A stretch of 64,000 nucleotides of DNA from Pseudonocardia autotrophica. GTDB taxonomy: Bacteria > Actinomycetota > Actinomycetes > Mycobacteriales > Pseudonocardiaceae. The stretch is from assembly GCF_000717175.1 (NCBI RefSeq), contig NZ_JNYD01000027.1:11298-75297 (forward strand). Direction: 5' to 3'. Made by a program: the position numbers and the translations under genes. This document shows positions 49,691 through 57,601 of this stretch, piece after piece. How positions within the stretch are numbered: position 1 is the stretch's first letter; every line of letters starts with the position of its first letter. The notes below the pieces were generated by a model. The model searched no databases. It was not told where the DNA came from and was given only the letters and a program-made list of their open reading frames with translations.

Positions 49691-50839
49691 TCAGAGCAGC
49701 TCGAGGATGGTGGCGTTGGCCTGGCCGCCGCCCTCGCACATCGTCTGCAGGCCGTAGCGGATCCCGTTGTCGCGCATGTGGTGGACCAGCGTGGTCATGA
49801 TCCGCGCGCCGGAGCCGCCCAGCGGGTGGCCCAGGGCGATCGCACCGCCGTTGGGGTTGAGCGCCTTGACGTCCGCGCCCTCGATGTCCGCCAGCCACGC
49901 CATCGGCACCGGGGCGAACGCCTCGTTGACCTCGAAGGCGCCGATCTCGTCGATCTTGAGGCCGGACTTCGCGAGCGCCTTCTGGGTGGCCGGGATCGGC
50001 GCGGTCAGCATGATGACCGGGTCGGCACCGGCGAGGACGGCGGTGTGTACCCGGGCGATCGGGGTGAGGCCGAGCTCCGCGGCCTTCTCCGACGTGGTCA
50101 TCAGCAGCGCGGCCGAGCCGTCCGAGATCTGGGAGGCGTTGCCGGCGTGGATCACGCCGTCCTCCTTGAAGACCGTCTTCAGCTTGGCCAGGCCCTCGAC
50201 CGAGCCGCCGGGGCGGATGCCCTCGTCCTGGCTGATCACGGTGCCGTCGGGCAGCGTGACCGGGGCGATCTGGCTCTCGAACCGGCCCGAGGACTGGGCG
50301 GCGGCGGCCTTCTCGTGGCTGCCGATCGCGAACTCGTCGAGCTGGGTGCGGGAGAAGCCCCACTGCTCGGCGATCATCTCGGCGCCGATGCCCTGGTTCG
50401 GGAAGACACCGTCGTAGCGGGCGAGGAACTTCTCGCCGAACGGGTTCTGGCCGTTGGACGAGGAGCCCATCGGCACCCGGGACATCGACTCGACGCCACC
50501 GGCCACGACGACGTCGTACTGGCCCGCGATCAGGCCGGCGGCCGCGAAGTGCACGGACTGCTGCGAGGACCCGCACTGGCGGTCCACGGTCACGCCGGTG
50601 ACGGTCTCCGGGAACCCGGCCGCGAGCGCGGCGGTGCGGCCGATGTCCATGGTCTGCTCGCCGACCTGGGACACACAGCCCCAGATGACGTCCTCGATCA
50701 CGGCGGGGTCGACGCCCGACCGCTCGGCCAGCGAGGTCAGGACGTGCGCCGACAGGTCGGCGGGGTGGATGCCGGACAGGCCGCCGTTGCGCTTGCCGAC
50801 GGGGGTGCGCACGGCTTCGACGATGACTGCATCACGCAC
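49691..50839 (-). CDS. acetyl-CoA C-acyltransferase (thiolase)
   Basis: This 382-residue thiolase has the acylated cysteine in [16 protein letters not shown], the base histidine in [16 protein letters not shown] and the second cysteine in [16 protein letters not shown]. It cleaves 3-ketoacyl-CoA to acetyl-CoA plus the shortened acyl-CoA. GTG at 50839 follows AAGGAG at good spacing; the longer reading frame to 50977 is Arg-rich noise. It is the first gene of the beta-oxidation operon. Confidence 0.94.
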   Translation of the reverse strand: MRDAVIVEAVRTPVGKRNGGLSGIHPADLSAHVLTSLAERSGVDPAVIEDVIWGCVSQVGEQTMDIGRTAALAAGFPETVTGVTVDRQCGSSQQSVHFAAAGLIAGQYDVVVAGGVESMSRVPMGSSSNGQNPFGEKFLARYDGVFPNQGIGAEMIAEQWGFSRTQLDEFAIGSHEKAAAAQSSGRFESQIAPVTLPDGTVISQDEGIRPGGSVEGLAKLKTVFKEDGVIHAGNASQISDGSAALLMTTSEKAAELGLTPIARVHTAVLAGADPVIMLTAPIPATQKALAKSGLKIDEIGAFEVNEAFAPVPMAWLADIEGADVKALNPNGGAIALGHPLGGSGARIMTTLVHHMRDNGIRYGLQTMCEGGGQANATILELL

Positions 50840-50938
50840 GGTCGAGCTCCTTGTCTCGCGGGTGAGGTCGCAGCGGACTGCTGCCGACGGTGCCCGCGCG
50901 GAGCGCCGTCGCCTTCCCCGCACCGTAGCAGCGAAACA

Positions 50939-50983
50939 GTCAGTTCTGACCGCCCGGAGGTGTGGCGTACAGAACACTCGTTC
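50939..50983. promoter_or_regulatory. candidate repressor operators upstream of thiolase operon
   Basis: Two small inverted repeats lie 100-145 bp upstream of the thiolase start: GTCAG-TT-CTGAC (50939-50950) and GAAC-ACTC-GTTC (50972-50983). Their sizes fit TetR-type sites and the operon encodes a TetR protein, so autoregulation is plausible (inference). Confidence 0.45.
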
Positions 50984-51338
50984 AGATCGCCTGGTCAGTG
51001 CAGTCTGCGAGAACGCCGAGGGCCGGCGGACGGGGTGTGTGAGGCGTTGCGCGGCAGCTCCGGGCAGCGCTTCGCTCGACTACGAGCGGAGGTCGGCGGC
51101 GAGTCGGCCGGGGCAGTGCGACAGGCGCGTCTCGTCTCGGTGATCGCCGAAGGTGTGCGCGCAGGGCTCCTTGACCCGCCACCACTGCACGGAAGCGCTA
51201 GTTACGGCACCAGCCGCGCCGCACGACTGTGCCGACAGCACCTGATGATCGCCACTGGTGTGCACGTGCGGCTGGTCGAGCTGTCCCCGCTGCACGCAGT
51301 CGCCGATCATGTGTGGAGAGGCTTTGATCAACCCGCGC

Positions 51339-51404
51339 GCTGCCGGAACTCGCGACTCGCGCTGCCGGAACTCGCGACTCGCGCTACCGGAACTCGCGAC
51401 TCGC
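51339..51404. repeat. 22-bp tandem repeat, three copies
   Basis: Three head-to-tail 22-bp units (51339-51360, 51361-51382, 51383-51404) share the core CCGGAACTCGCGACTCGC; the third differs by one base. Each unit contains the short direct repeat CTCGCGACTCGC. They lie 26 bp from the ABC-operon terminator. Confidence 0.9.
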
Positions 51405-51429
51405 GGACAGCAGCTCCGGGAGGCCGCGA

Positions 51430-51456
51430 GGCGCCCGGGCCGCTCGCCCGGGCGCC
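51430..51456 (-). terminator. hairpin terminator of the ABC importer operon
   Basis: GGCGCCCGGGC (51430-51440) pairs perfectly with GCCCGGGCGCC (51446-51456) around CGCTC, 33 bp beyond the stop of the substrate-binding gene. Confidence 0.8.
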
Positions 51457-51488
51457 CCGTCTCAGCGGATCGTCGTTGCAGCCGGCGG

Positions 51489-52649
51489 TCAGTTGCCGCC
51501 GGGGTTGAGGGTGACGGTCTCGGGCTGGTAGCTCGTGCCCACGACGTCGACCCCCTCGCCCTTGAGCATGTCGATCGCCTTGGTCACGTAGTCGTTGCTG
51601 TAGGCCTCGGGGTCGGGGTCCTTGGTGAGCACGGTCTGGCCGTCGGCGTTGACCGCGGTACGGGCGACGTTCACCGTCTGCGCCCAGGCCGCCGGGTCGA
51701 TCGTGCCGGCGCCCGCGGCGGGCGAGGGCCAGATCAGCTTGTTGACCTCGTTGACCTGCCACAGCTGGTGGCTGGCGCCGAGCTTCGACCCGGCCTTGAC
51801 CACGATGTCGCGGCAGGCGGCGACGTTGTCCCGGCAGTACGCCCAGCCCTTGATCGACGCCGCGACGAAGCGCACCGTCCGGTCCTGGTAGGCGGGGTCG
51901 GAGAGCTTGTCGGTGCTCGCCCAGATCGCGTCCTGCAGCATCGCGGTGCCGTCGGTGTTCCAGTCGACGACCGTGAAGTCCGACGGCTGGTACAGCTGCC
52001 CCGTCGCCGGGTTCTGCGCCTCGAGGACCTGCGCGTACTCGTTGTAGGACATGGCCTGCGCCGCGTCGATCTCGCCCGAGAGCAGCGCCTGCATGTCGAA
52101 CTGCTGCTGCACGAGCGTCACGTCGGAGGGCTTGAGGCCGGCCTTGGTCATGCCCGCGAACAGCTCGAACTCGTTGCCGAAACCCCAGTTGCCGATCTTC
52201 TTCCCGGCGAACTGCCCGGGCTGGGTGATGCCCTTGTCCGCGAACGCCACCTGCCGGGTGCCGGAGCGCTGGAAGATCTGCGCGACGTCCGTGATCGCGG
52301 CGCCCTGCTCCCGCGAGGCGAGGGCCTTGGGCACCCAGGCGATCGCATAGTCCGCCTGGCCCTGCGCCAGCACCGTCTGCGGGACGATGTCGACACCGCC
52401 TTCCTTGATCCGGACGTCGAGCCCCTTCTCCCGGTAGTAGCCCTGGTCGATCGCGGCCAGGTAGCCCGCGAACTGGCCCTGGGTGAACCACTGCAGCTGC
52501 AGGGTCACCGGCTGCAGACCGCCGGCCGCGGTGGTGGCGCCACCGGAGGCCTGCTGGCCGGCGGGCGTGGTGGAACAGGCGGCGAGCACGACGGCCGCGG
52601 CGGCGCCGATCGCCGCCAGGGCCGTGCGGCCGAAACGGGGTCTCTTCAC
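51489..52649 (-). CDS. ABC transporter substrate-binding lipoprotein (NMT1/THI5-like)
   Basis: This 386-residue lipoprotein has a lipobox at VLAAC (Cys25). Its NMT1/THI5-type periplasmic fold begins VTLQLQWFTQGQFAGYLAAI, then DQGYYREKGLDVRIKEGG, with IAWVPKALASREQGAAITDV and FAGKKIGNWGFGNEFELFAG. Members bind pyrimidines, thiamine precursors, nitrate or sulfonates. Next to a dihydropyrimidinase operon, a pyrimidine or hydantoin ligand is likely (inference). The GTG follows GGAGG and overlaps the upstream permease stop. Confidence 0.9.
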   Translation of the reverse strand: MKRPRFGRTALAAIGAAAAVVLAACSTTPAGQQASGGATTAAGGLQPVTLQLQWFTQGQFAGYLAAIDQGYYREKGLDVRIKEGGVDIVPQTVLAQGQADYAIAWVPKALASREQGAAITDVAQIFQRSGTRQVAFADKGITQPGQFAGKKIGNWGFGNEFELFAGMTKAGLKPSDVTLVQQQFDMQALLSGEIDAAQAMSYNEYAQVLEAQNPATGQLYQPSDFTVVDWNTDGTAMLQDAIWASTDKLSDPAYQDRTVRFVAASIKGWAYCRDNVAACRDIVVKAGSKLGASHQLWQVNEVNKLIWPSPAAGAGTIDPAAWAQTVNVARTAVNADGQTVLTKDPDPEAYSNDYVTKAIDMLKGEGVDVVGTSYQPETVTLNPGGN

Positions 52650-53479
52650 GAGGCACCTCCGGGGCGGTTGCGGGTCACGAGCCGCTCGGCGAGCAGCCCG
52701 GCGAGGAAGAAGAGCAGCCCCAGGACGATCGAGGCGGCGACGAAGGCCCACGCGCGGGCGTAGGCGGTGTTGGCGGCGGCCGCGGAGATCCGGCTGCCCA
52801 GCCCGTTCTGCAGGCCGCCGAAGTACTCCGCGACGATCGCGGCGATCACGGCGGCGGGTGCGGCGAGCCGCAGGCCGGTCATCACGTACGGGATCGCCCC
52901 GGGCAACCGCACGAACCGGGTGTACTGACGGCGGGTGGCCGCCAGGGCGACCATCAGCTCGTCGTGCACCGGGCGGACCTGGCGGAGCCCGCGCGCGGTC
53001 GACACGTACACCGGCACCACGACGACGACCATCACGACGAGCCGCCGCGGGATCTCGGTGGTGGAGCCGAACATCGTGGTGAACACCGGCGCCAGCGCGA
53101 CGATCGGGATGGCGCTCGCCGCCAGCACCACCGGCGTGACCAGGTCCGACACCACCCGAACGCCGGCGGCGAGGATCGCGAGCAGCACCCCGAGGACGAA
53201 CCCGAGGACCAGCCCGACCAGCGCGTTCCCGCCGGTGACGGCCGCGGTCTCGAGGAGCACCGGGAACTGCGCGCCGATCTGCTCGGCGATCGCGGTCGGC
53301 GCGGGCAGCAGGAAGGCCGGCAGCCCGCCGACCGTCACGACCAGCTGCCAGACCACCAGGACCGCGGCCCCGAAGACCACCGGCGCGACGATCACCGAGA
53401 CGCCGCGGAACCGGCGGCCCGGCCCGGCCACCGCACCGACGCCACCCGCGGCGGCCGCACCCCCGACCGGCGCGCTCAC
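52646..53479 (-). CDS. ABC transporter permease (SsuC/TauC-like)
   Basis: This 277-residue membrane protein has six hydrophobic spans and the BPD-type cytoplasmic EAA-like loop (ELMVALAATRRQYTRFVRLP, then GAIPYVMTGLRLAAPAAVI). The N-terminus is a Gly/Ala-rich cytoplasmic stretch. It pairs with the permease at 54341 and the ATPase at 53499. Its stop overlaps the start of the binding-protein gene, so the order permease, ATPase, permease, binding protein forms one coupled unit. Confidence 0.9.
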   Translation of the reverse strand: MSAPVGGAAAAGGVGAVAGPGRRFRGVSVIVAPVVFGAAVLVVWQLVVTVGGLPAFLLPAPTAIAEQIGAQFPVLLETAAVTGGNALVGLVLGFVLGVLLAILAAGVRVVSDLVTPVVLAASAIPIVALAPVFTTMFGSTTEIPRRLVVMVVVVVPVYVSTARGLRQVRPVHDELMVALAATRRQYTRFVRLPGAIPYVMTGLRLAAPAAVIAAIVAEYFGGLQNGLGSRISAAAANTAYARAWAFVAASIVLGLLFFLAGLLAERLVTRNRPGGAS

Positions 53480-53498
53480 AGCGCGCTCGATTCCGCGC

Positions 53499-54344
53499 TC
53501 ATTCCGCGTGCCCCTCGGTCGCGGCGCCCTTGCGCAGCGCCTCCCGCACCGCGGTGACCGCCTCGAAGAACGCGGCGGTCTCGCGGACGTCCTCCACGGT
53601 GTCGGGGACGAGGTCGTCCCCGGCCACCGGCGGACGGCGCCCGGCGACGATCTCGGTGATCCGCCCCGGCCGCGGCGACATCACCACGACCCGGTCCGAG
53701 AGCACGACGGCCTCGGGGATCGAGTGCGTCACGAACAGCACCGCGGCGCCGGTCTCCCCGGCGATCCGCAGCAGCTCGGCCTGCATCCGCTCGCGGGTCA
53801 TCTCGTCGAGGGCGCCGAACGGCTCGTCCATCAGCAGCAGCCCCGGGCTCGGCGCGAGCGCCCGCGCGATCGCGACCCGCTGCTGCATGCCGCCGGACAG
53901 CTCGGCCGGCCGGGCCCCCGCGAACTCCGCGAGCCCGACGAGCTCGAGCAGCTCCACCGCCCGGCGCCGCCGCTCCGCCCTGCCGACCCCGTGGACCTGC
54001 AGCGGCAGCTCGACGTTCTCGGCGACCGTCCGCCAGTCCAGCAGGCCGGCCTGCTGGAACGCGATGCCGTAGCGCTGGTCGAGCCGGGCCTGCCGGGCGC
54101 TCGTGCCGGCGACGGCCACGGTCCCGGCGGTCGGCTCCACCAGGTCCGCGACCACCCGCAGCAACGTGGACTTGCCGCAGCCGGACGGGCCGATCAGCGA
54201 GACGAACTCCCCCGCGGCGACCGTCAGGTCGACACCCGCGAGGGCCCGCACGACGCCGAAGGTCTTGTCCACCCCCTGCAGCTCGACGGCGCTGATCCCC
54301 GCGTTCCCCGCGGCGTTCGTCTCCGCATTCCTTTCCGTGCTCAC
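53499..54344 (-). CDS. ABC transporter ATP-binding protein (SsuB/TauB-like)
   Basis: This 281-residue ATPase has Walker A IGPSGCGKST (51-60), the Q-loop in GIAFQQAGLLDWRTVAEN, the signature AELSGGMQQRVAIARAL, Walker B LLLMDEPFGALDEMTRERMQ and the switch histidine in LFVTHSIPEAVVLSDR. All motifs are intact. The GTG at 54344 overlaps the stop of the upstream permease. It energises uptake with the two permeases at 52646 and 54341. Confidence 0.93.
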   Translation of the reverse strand: MSTERNAETNAAGNAGISAVELQGVDKTFGVVRALAGVDLTVAAGEFVSLIGPSGCGKSTLLRVVADLVEPTAGTVAVAGTSARQARLDQRYGIAFQQAGLLDWRTVAENVELPLQVHGVGRAERRRRAVELLELVGLAEFAGARPAELSGGMQQRVAIARALAPSPGLLLMDEPFGALDEMTRERMQAELLRIAGETGAAVLFVTHSIPEAVVLSDRVVVMSPRPGRITEIVAGRRPPVAGDDLVPDTVEDVRETAAFFEAVTAVREALRKGAATEGHAE

Positions 54345-55216
54345 GCGACGCTCCCCCGGTACCGCCGCAGCGCCAGCTCCAGCAGCCCGACCGCGCCCGC
54401 GGCCACCAGGCCCAGGACGGCCGCACCGAGGATGGCGGCGTACATCTGCGAGGGGTCGCCCGTGGCGGACTGCGCGTACTCGATGATCAACCGTCCGATC
54501 CCGCCGCGGGTGCCGGTGGAGATCTCCGCGACGATCGCGCCGACGACCGCGGCGGCCGCCGCCAGGCGCACGGCCGGGACCAGGTGCGGCACCGACGCGG
54601 GCAGCCGGAGCCGCACCAGCGTCGTCCACCAGCCCGCGGCCAGGCTGCGGAACATCTCGACGTCCGCCTCCCGCGGCGAGGTCAGCCCCCGCAGCATGCC
54701 GACCGAGATCGGGAAGAAGGCGAGGTAGGAGGAGATCACCATGACGCTGGCCCACGGCTCCCACGCCCAGCCCCCGATCGCGATCTTGCCGCCCCATCCC
54801 GCGACCAGCGGCGCGATCGCGATCAGCGGGACGGTCTGCGAGGCGATCACGTAGGGCAGCACCGCCTTCTCGGCGACGGCGAACCGCTGCATGAGCACCG
54901 CGAGCAGCACCCCGGCGATCCCGCCGAGGACCAGCCCGCCCAGCGCGAGCCCGAGGGTGAACAGCGCGCCCGAGGCGATCGCCGCCCCGACCGCGCGCGG
55001 CTCCGCGGCGCCCGCGACCTCCGGGGCGCCCAGCCGGGCCAGCACCGTCCACACATGCGGCATCGCGGCGTCGTCGGTCCGGGGCAGGATCCGGGTGCCG
55101 CCGACCGTCACGCCGGCGTCGGGCAGGACGAGCTTGGCCAGCTCCCACAGCACGACCAGCAGGACGAACGCGGCGACGGCCGACGCCGCGCTGCGCAGCC
55201 TCCGCGTGCTCCCCAT
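54341..55216 (-). CDS. ABC transporter permease (SsuC/TauC-like)
   Basis: This 291-residue membrane protein has six spans; the first is SAASAVAAFVLLVVLWELAK. The EAA-type loop is FRSLAAGWWTTLVRLRLPAS, then VPHLVPAVRLAAAAAVVGAI. It is the first gene of the importer operon. The ATG at 55216 follows GAGGGGGG. Two different permease genes in one operon imply a heterodimeric channel. It is divergent from the catabolic operon at 55461 over a 244-bp region. Confidence 0.9.
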   Translation of the reverse strand: MGSTRRLRSAASAVAAFVLLVVLWELAKLVLPDAGVTVGGTRILPRTDDAAMPHVWTVLARLGAPEVAGAAEPRAVGAAIASGALFTLGLALGGLVLGGIAGVLLAVLMQRFAVAEKAVLPYVIASQTVPLIAIAPLVAGWGGKIAIGGWAWEPWASVMVISSYLAFFPISVGMLRGLTSPREADVEMFRSLAAGWWTTLVRLRLPASVPHLVPAVRLAAAAAVVGAIVAEISTGTRGGIGRLIIEYAQSATGDPSQMYAAILGAAVLGLVAAGAVGLLELALRRYRGSVA

Positions 55217-55363
55217 GGTGCCCCCCTCGCTCGCCCGGTGATCCGGACGAAGGCGAATCCTGAGAGGTTGGCATGACGGCGGCGTTACCGACAGGTTCCC
55301 ACTGCCTCCAACCGGTCTCCCGCGGTCACGACTCGGCAACGGGGTGACAGCACGCGCACCGGA

Positions 55364-55376
55364 CGTGACGATCACG
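55364..55376. promoter_or_regulatory. candidate operator in divergent promoter
   Basis: CGTGA-CGA-TCACG is a perfect inverted repeat centred 91 bp before the amidohydrolase start, within the region shared with the importer operon. A second, looser pair (GAGAGGTTGG at 55262 and CCAACCGGTCTC at 55308) frames the left part. Confidence 0.4.
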
Positions 55377-55460
55377 CGTCGCGGCACCGATGCCCCTTGC
55401 GCGGGCGGGCGTCGCGGCAGCAAGGTGACCGCCTCACGTTCCGCGCGAAGGGGGGCTTCG

Positions 55461-56303
55461 ATGTCGCGAACCGTCCGGGCGGCGATCCTGCAGGCCAAGT
55501 GGACCGGCGACACCGCGTCCATGGTCGACGTGCACGAGTCGTACGCCCGTGCCGCCGCCGAGCAGGGCGCCCAGGTCATGGGCTTCCAGGAGGTCTTCAA
55601 CGCCCCGTACTTCTGCCAGGTGCAGGAGTCCGAGCACTACCGCTGGGCCGAGCCCGTGCCGGACGGGCCGACCGTGCAGCGCATGCAGGCGCTCGCCCGG
55701 GAGACCGGGATGGTGCTCGTGGTGCCGGTCTTCGAGATCGAGAGCGCCGGGAACTACTACAACACCGCCGCCGTGATCGACGCCGACGGCACCGTGCTCG
55801 GCAAGTACCGCAAGCACCACATCCCGCAGGTCAAGGGCTTCTGGGAGAAGTACTACTTCAAGCCCGGCAATCTCGGCTGGCCGGTGTTCGACACCGCGGT
55901 CGGCAAGGTCGGCGTGTACATCTGCTACGACCGGCACTTCCCCGAGGGCTGGCGCGCGCTCGGCCTCGCGGGCGCCGAGATCGTGTTCAACCCCAGCGCC
56001 ACGAGCCGCGGGCTCTCGGCCTACCTCTGGCAGCTCGAGCAGCCGGCCGCCGCCGTGGCCAACGAGTACTTCGTCGCCGCGATCAACCGGGTGGGCGTGG
56101 AGGAGTACGGGGACAACGACTTCTACGGCACCAGCTACTTCGTCGACCCCCGCGGGCAGTTCGTCGGCGACGTCGCGTCCGGCACGGAGGAGGAGCTGCT
56201 CGTCCGGGACCTCGACCTGGACATGATCGAGGAGGTCCGGCAGCTGTGGGCCTTCTACCGCGACCGCCGGCCCGACGCGTACGGCCCGCTGGTGGAGTCA
56301 TGA
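55461..56303 (+). CDS. beta-ureidopropionase / N-carbamoyl amidohydrolase (nitrilase superfamily)
   Basis: This 280-residue nitrilase-fold enzyme has catalytic residues Glu44 (MGFQEVFNAPYFCQ), Lys118 (GKYRKHHIPQVKGFWEKYYF) and Cys155 (GVYICYDRHFPEGWR). The insert around the lysine matches beta-ureidopropionases, which hydrolyse N-carbamoyl-beta-alanine to beta-alanine, CO2 and ammonia. The ATG at 55461 follows AAGGGGGG. Its stop overlaps the aminotransferase start (ATGA). It is the first gene of a four-gene reductive-pyrimidine-type operon. Confidence 0.9.
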   Translation: MSRTVRAAILQAKWTGDTASMVDVHESYARAAAEQGAQVMGFQEVFNAPYFCQVQESEHYRWAEPVPDGPTVQRMQALARETGMVLVVPVFEIESAGNYYNTAAVIDADGTVLGKYRKHHIPQVKGFWEKYYFKPGNLGWPVFDTAVGKVGVYICYDRHFPEGWRALGLAGAEIVFNPSATSRGLSAYLWQLEQPAAAVANEYFVAAINRVGVEEYGDNDFYGTSYFVDPRGQFVGDVASGTEEELLVRDLDLDMIEEVRQLWAFYRDRRPDAYGPLVES

Positions 56304-57601
56304 GCGAGCTCTACGACCGCACCCGCGCGGTCCTGCCGAGCTGGCTCGCGCTCTACTACGCCGAGCCGATCGAGCTCGACCACGGCTCCGGCCGGCACGT
56401 CTGGGACGCGGACGGGAACCGCTACCTGGACTTCTTCGGCGGCATCCTCACCACGATGACCGAGCACGCGCTCCCCGCGGTCACCGAGGCCGTCGCCGCG
56501 CAGGCCGCGAAGATCGTCCACTCGTCCACGCTGTACCTGAACCGGCCCATGGTGGAGCTGTGCGAGGAGATCGCCGAGGTCAGCGGCATCCCCGACGCGA
56601 AGGTCTTCCTCACCACCAGCGGCACGGAGGCCAACGACGCCGCGCTGCTGCTGGCCAGCTCCCGCAACGGGGCGAACCAGATCCTGGCGCTGCGCAACAG
56701 CTACCACGGCCGGTCCTTCTCGACGATCGGGATCACCGGCAACAGCGCCTGGTCGCCGACCTCGCTCTCGCCCTTCCAGACCTACTACGTCCACGGTGGA
56801 CAGCGGTACCGGTCGCCCTTCGCGCACCTGTCCGACGAGGACTTCGTCGAGGCCTGCGTCGCGGACCTGGAGGACGTGCTCGACCAGACGGACGGGCGGG
56901 TGGCGGCGCTGATCGCCGAGCCGATCCAGGGCGTCGGCGGCTTCACCTCGGGGCCCGACGGCGTGCTGGGCGCGTTCGCGGAGGTGCTCCGGGCGAGGAA
57001 CATCCTCTGGATCTCCGACGAGGTGCAGACCGGCTGGGGCCGGACCGGCGAGCACTTCTGGGGCTGGCAGGCGCATGGGGCCACGCCGGACATCGTCACC
57101 TTCGCCAAGGGCGTCGGGAACGGGCTGTCGATGGGTGGCGTGATCGCCCCGGCGTCGATCATGGACAACCTGCCGGCGAACTCGATCTCCACCTTCGGCG
57201 GCAGCCCGATCACCTCGGCGGGCGCGCTGGCGAACCTGCGCCACCTGCGCGAGCACGACCTGCAGGCCAACGCGGCGAAGGTCGGCCCGATCCTGCTCGA
57301 CGGGCTGAAGGCGGCCCGGGTGCCGGTCGTCGGCGACGTCCGTGGCAAGGGCCTGATGATCGGCGTCGAGCTGGTCGAGCCGGGCTCCGGAACGCCCGGC
57401 CGCCCCGCGCCGGCGCTCGCCACCGTGGTGCTGGAGGGCTGCCGGGAGCGCGGGCTGCTGGTCGGCAAGGGCGGCCTGCACGGCAACGTCCTGCGCATCG
57501 CTCCCCCGCTGTCGCTCACCGCCGACGAGGCCGAGGAGGGGCTGGCGATCCTGGTCGACGCGCTCGAGGCGGCGGTTCCGGCGAAGGGAGGCCCGTCGTG
57601 A
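56300..57601 (+). CDS. class III aminotransferase (beta-alanine/AGXT2-like)
   Basis: This 433-residue PLP enzyme of the ornithine/beta-alanine aminotransferase fold has YLDFFGGILTTMTEHALPAV, FLTTSGTEANDAALLLASS, LRNSYHGRSFSTIGITGN, ISDEVQTGWGRTGEHFW (PLP aspartate) and VTFAKGVGNGLSMGG with the Schiff-base Lys270. The N-terminal block resembles AGXT2-type alanine-glyoxylate/beta-aminoisobutyrate aminotransferases. In this operon it would move the amino group of beta-alanine or 3-aminoisobutyrate to a keto acid. Both ends overlap neighbouring genes. Confidence 0.9.
   Translation: MSELYDRTRAVLPSWLALYYAEPIELDHGSGRHVWDADGNRYLDFFGGILTTMTEHALPAVTEAVAAQAAKIVHSSTLYLNRPMVELCEEIAEVSGIPDAKVFLTTSGTEANDAALLLASSRNGANQILALRNSYHGRSFSTIGITGNSAWSPTSLSPFQTYYVHGGQRYRSPFAHLSDEDFVEACVADLEDVLDQTDGRVAALIAEPIQGVGGFTSGPDGVLGAFAEVLRARNILWISDEVQTGWGRTGEHFWGWQAHGATPDIVTFAKGVGNGLSMGGVIAPASIMDNLPANSISTFGGSPITSAGALANLRHLREHDLQANAAKVGPILLDGLKAARVPVVGDVRGKGLMIGVELVEPGSGTPGRPAPALATVVLEGCRERGLLVGKGGLHGNVLRIAPPLSLTADEAEEGLAILVDALEAAVPAKGGPS

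Larger units (their letters stand above)
50840..51488. other. 649-bp gap without a recognised gene
   Basis: This is the longest gene-free stretch. It holds the thiolase promoter region at the left, three 22-bp tandem repeats (51339-51404) and a terminator for the ABC operon at the right. The middle (51000-51330) has lower GC than its neighbours and only short unconvincing frames, the longest on the minus strand at 51080-51331. It may be a decayed gene or an unannotated RNA. Confidence 0.45.

Noticed and set aside
51080..51331. An 83-codon minus-strand frame in the large gap
   Set aside because: It has no ribosome site, no recognisable motif and ordinary length for chance in this composition; not reported as a gene.
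55255..55330. CTGAGA upstream of the importer/pyrimidine genes as a possible TPP riboswitch
   Set aside because: The remaining conserved TPP elements (GAACCTGAT and AGGGA regions) are missing, and the motif is on the wrong strand for the THI5-like importer operon.
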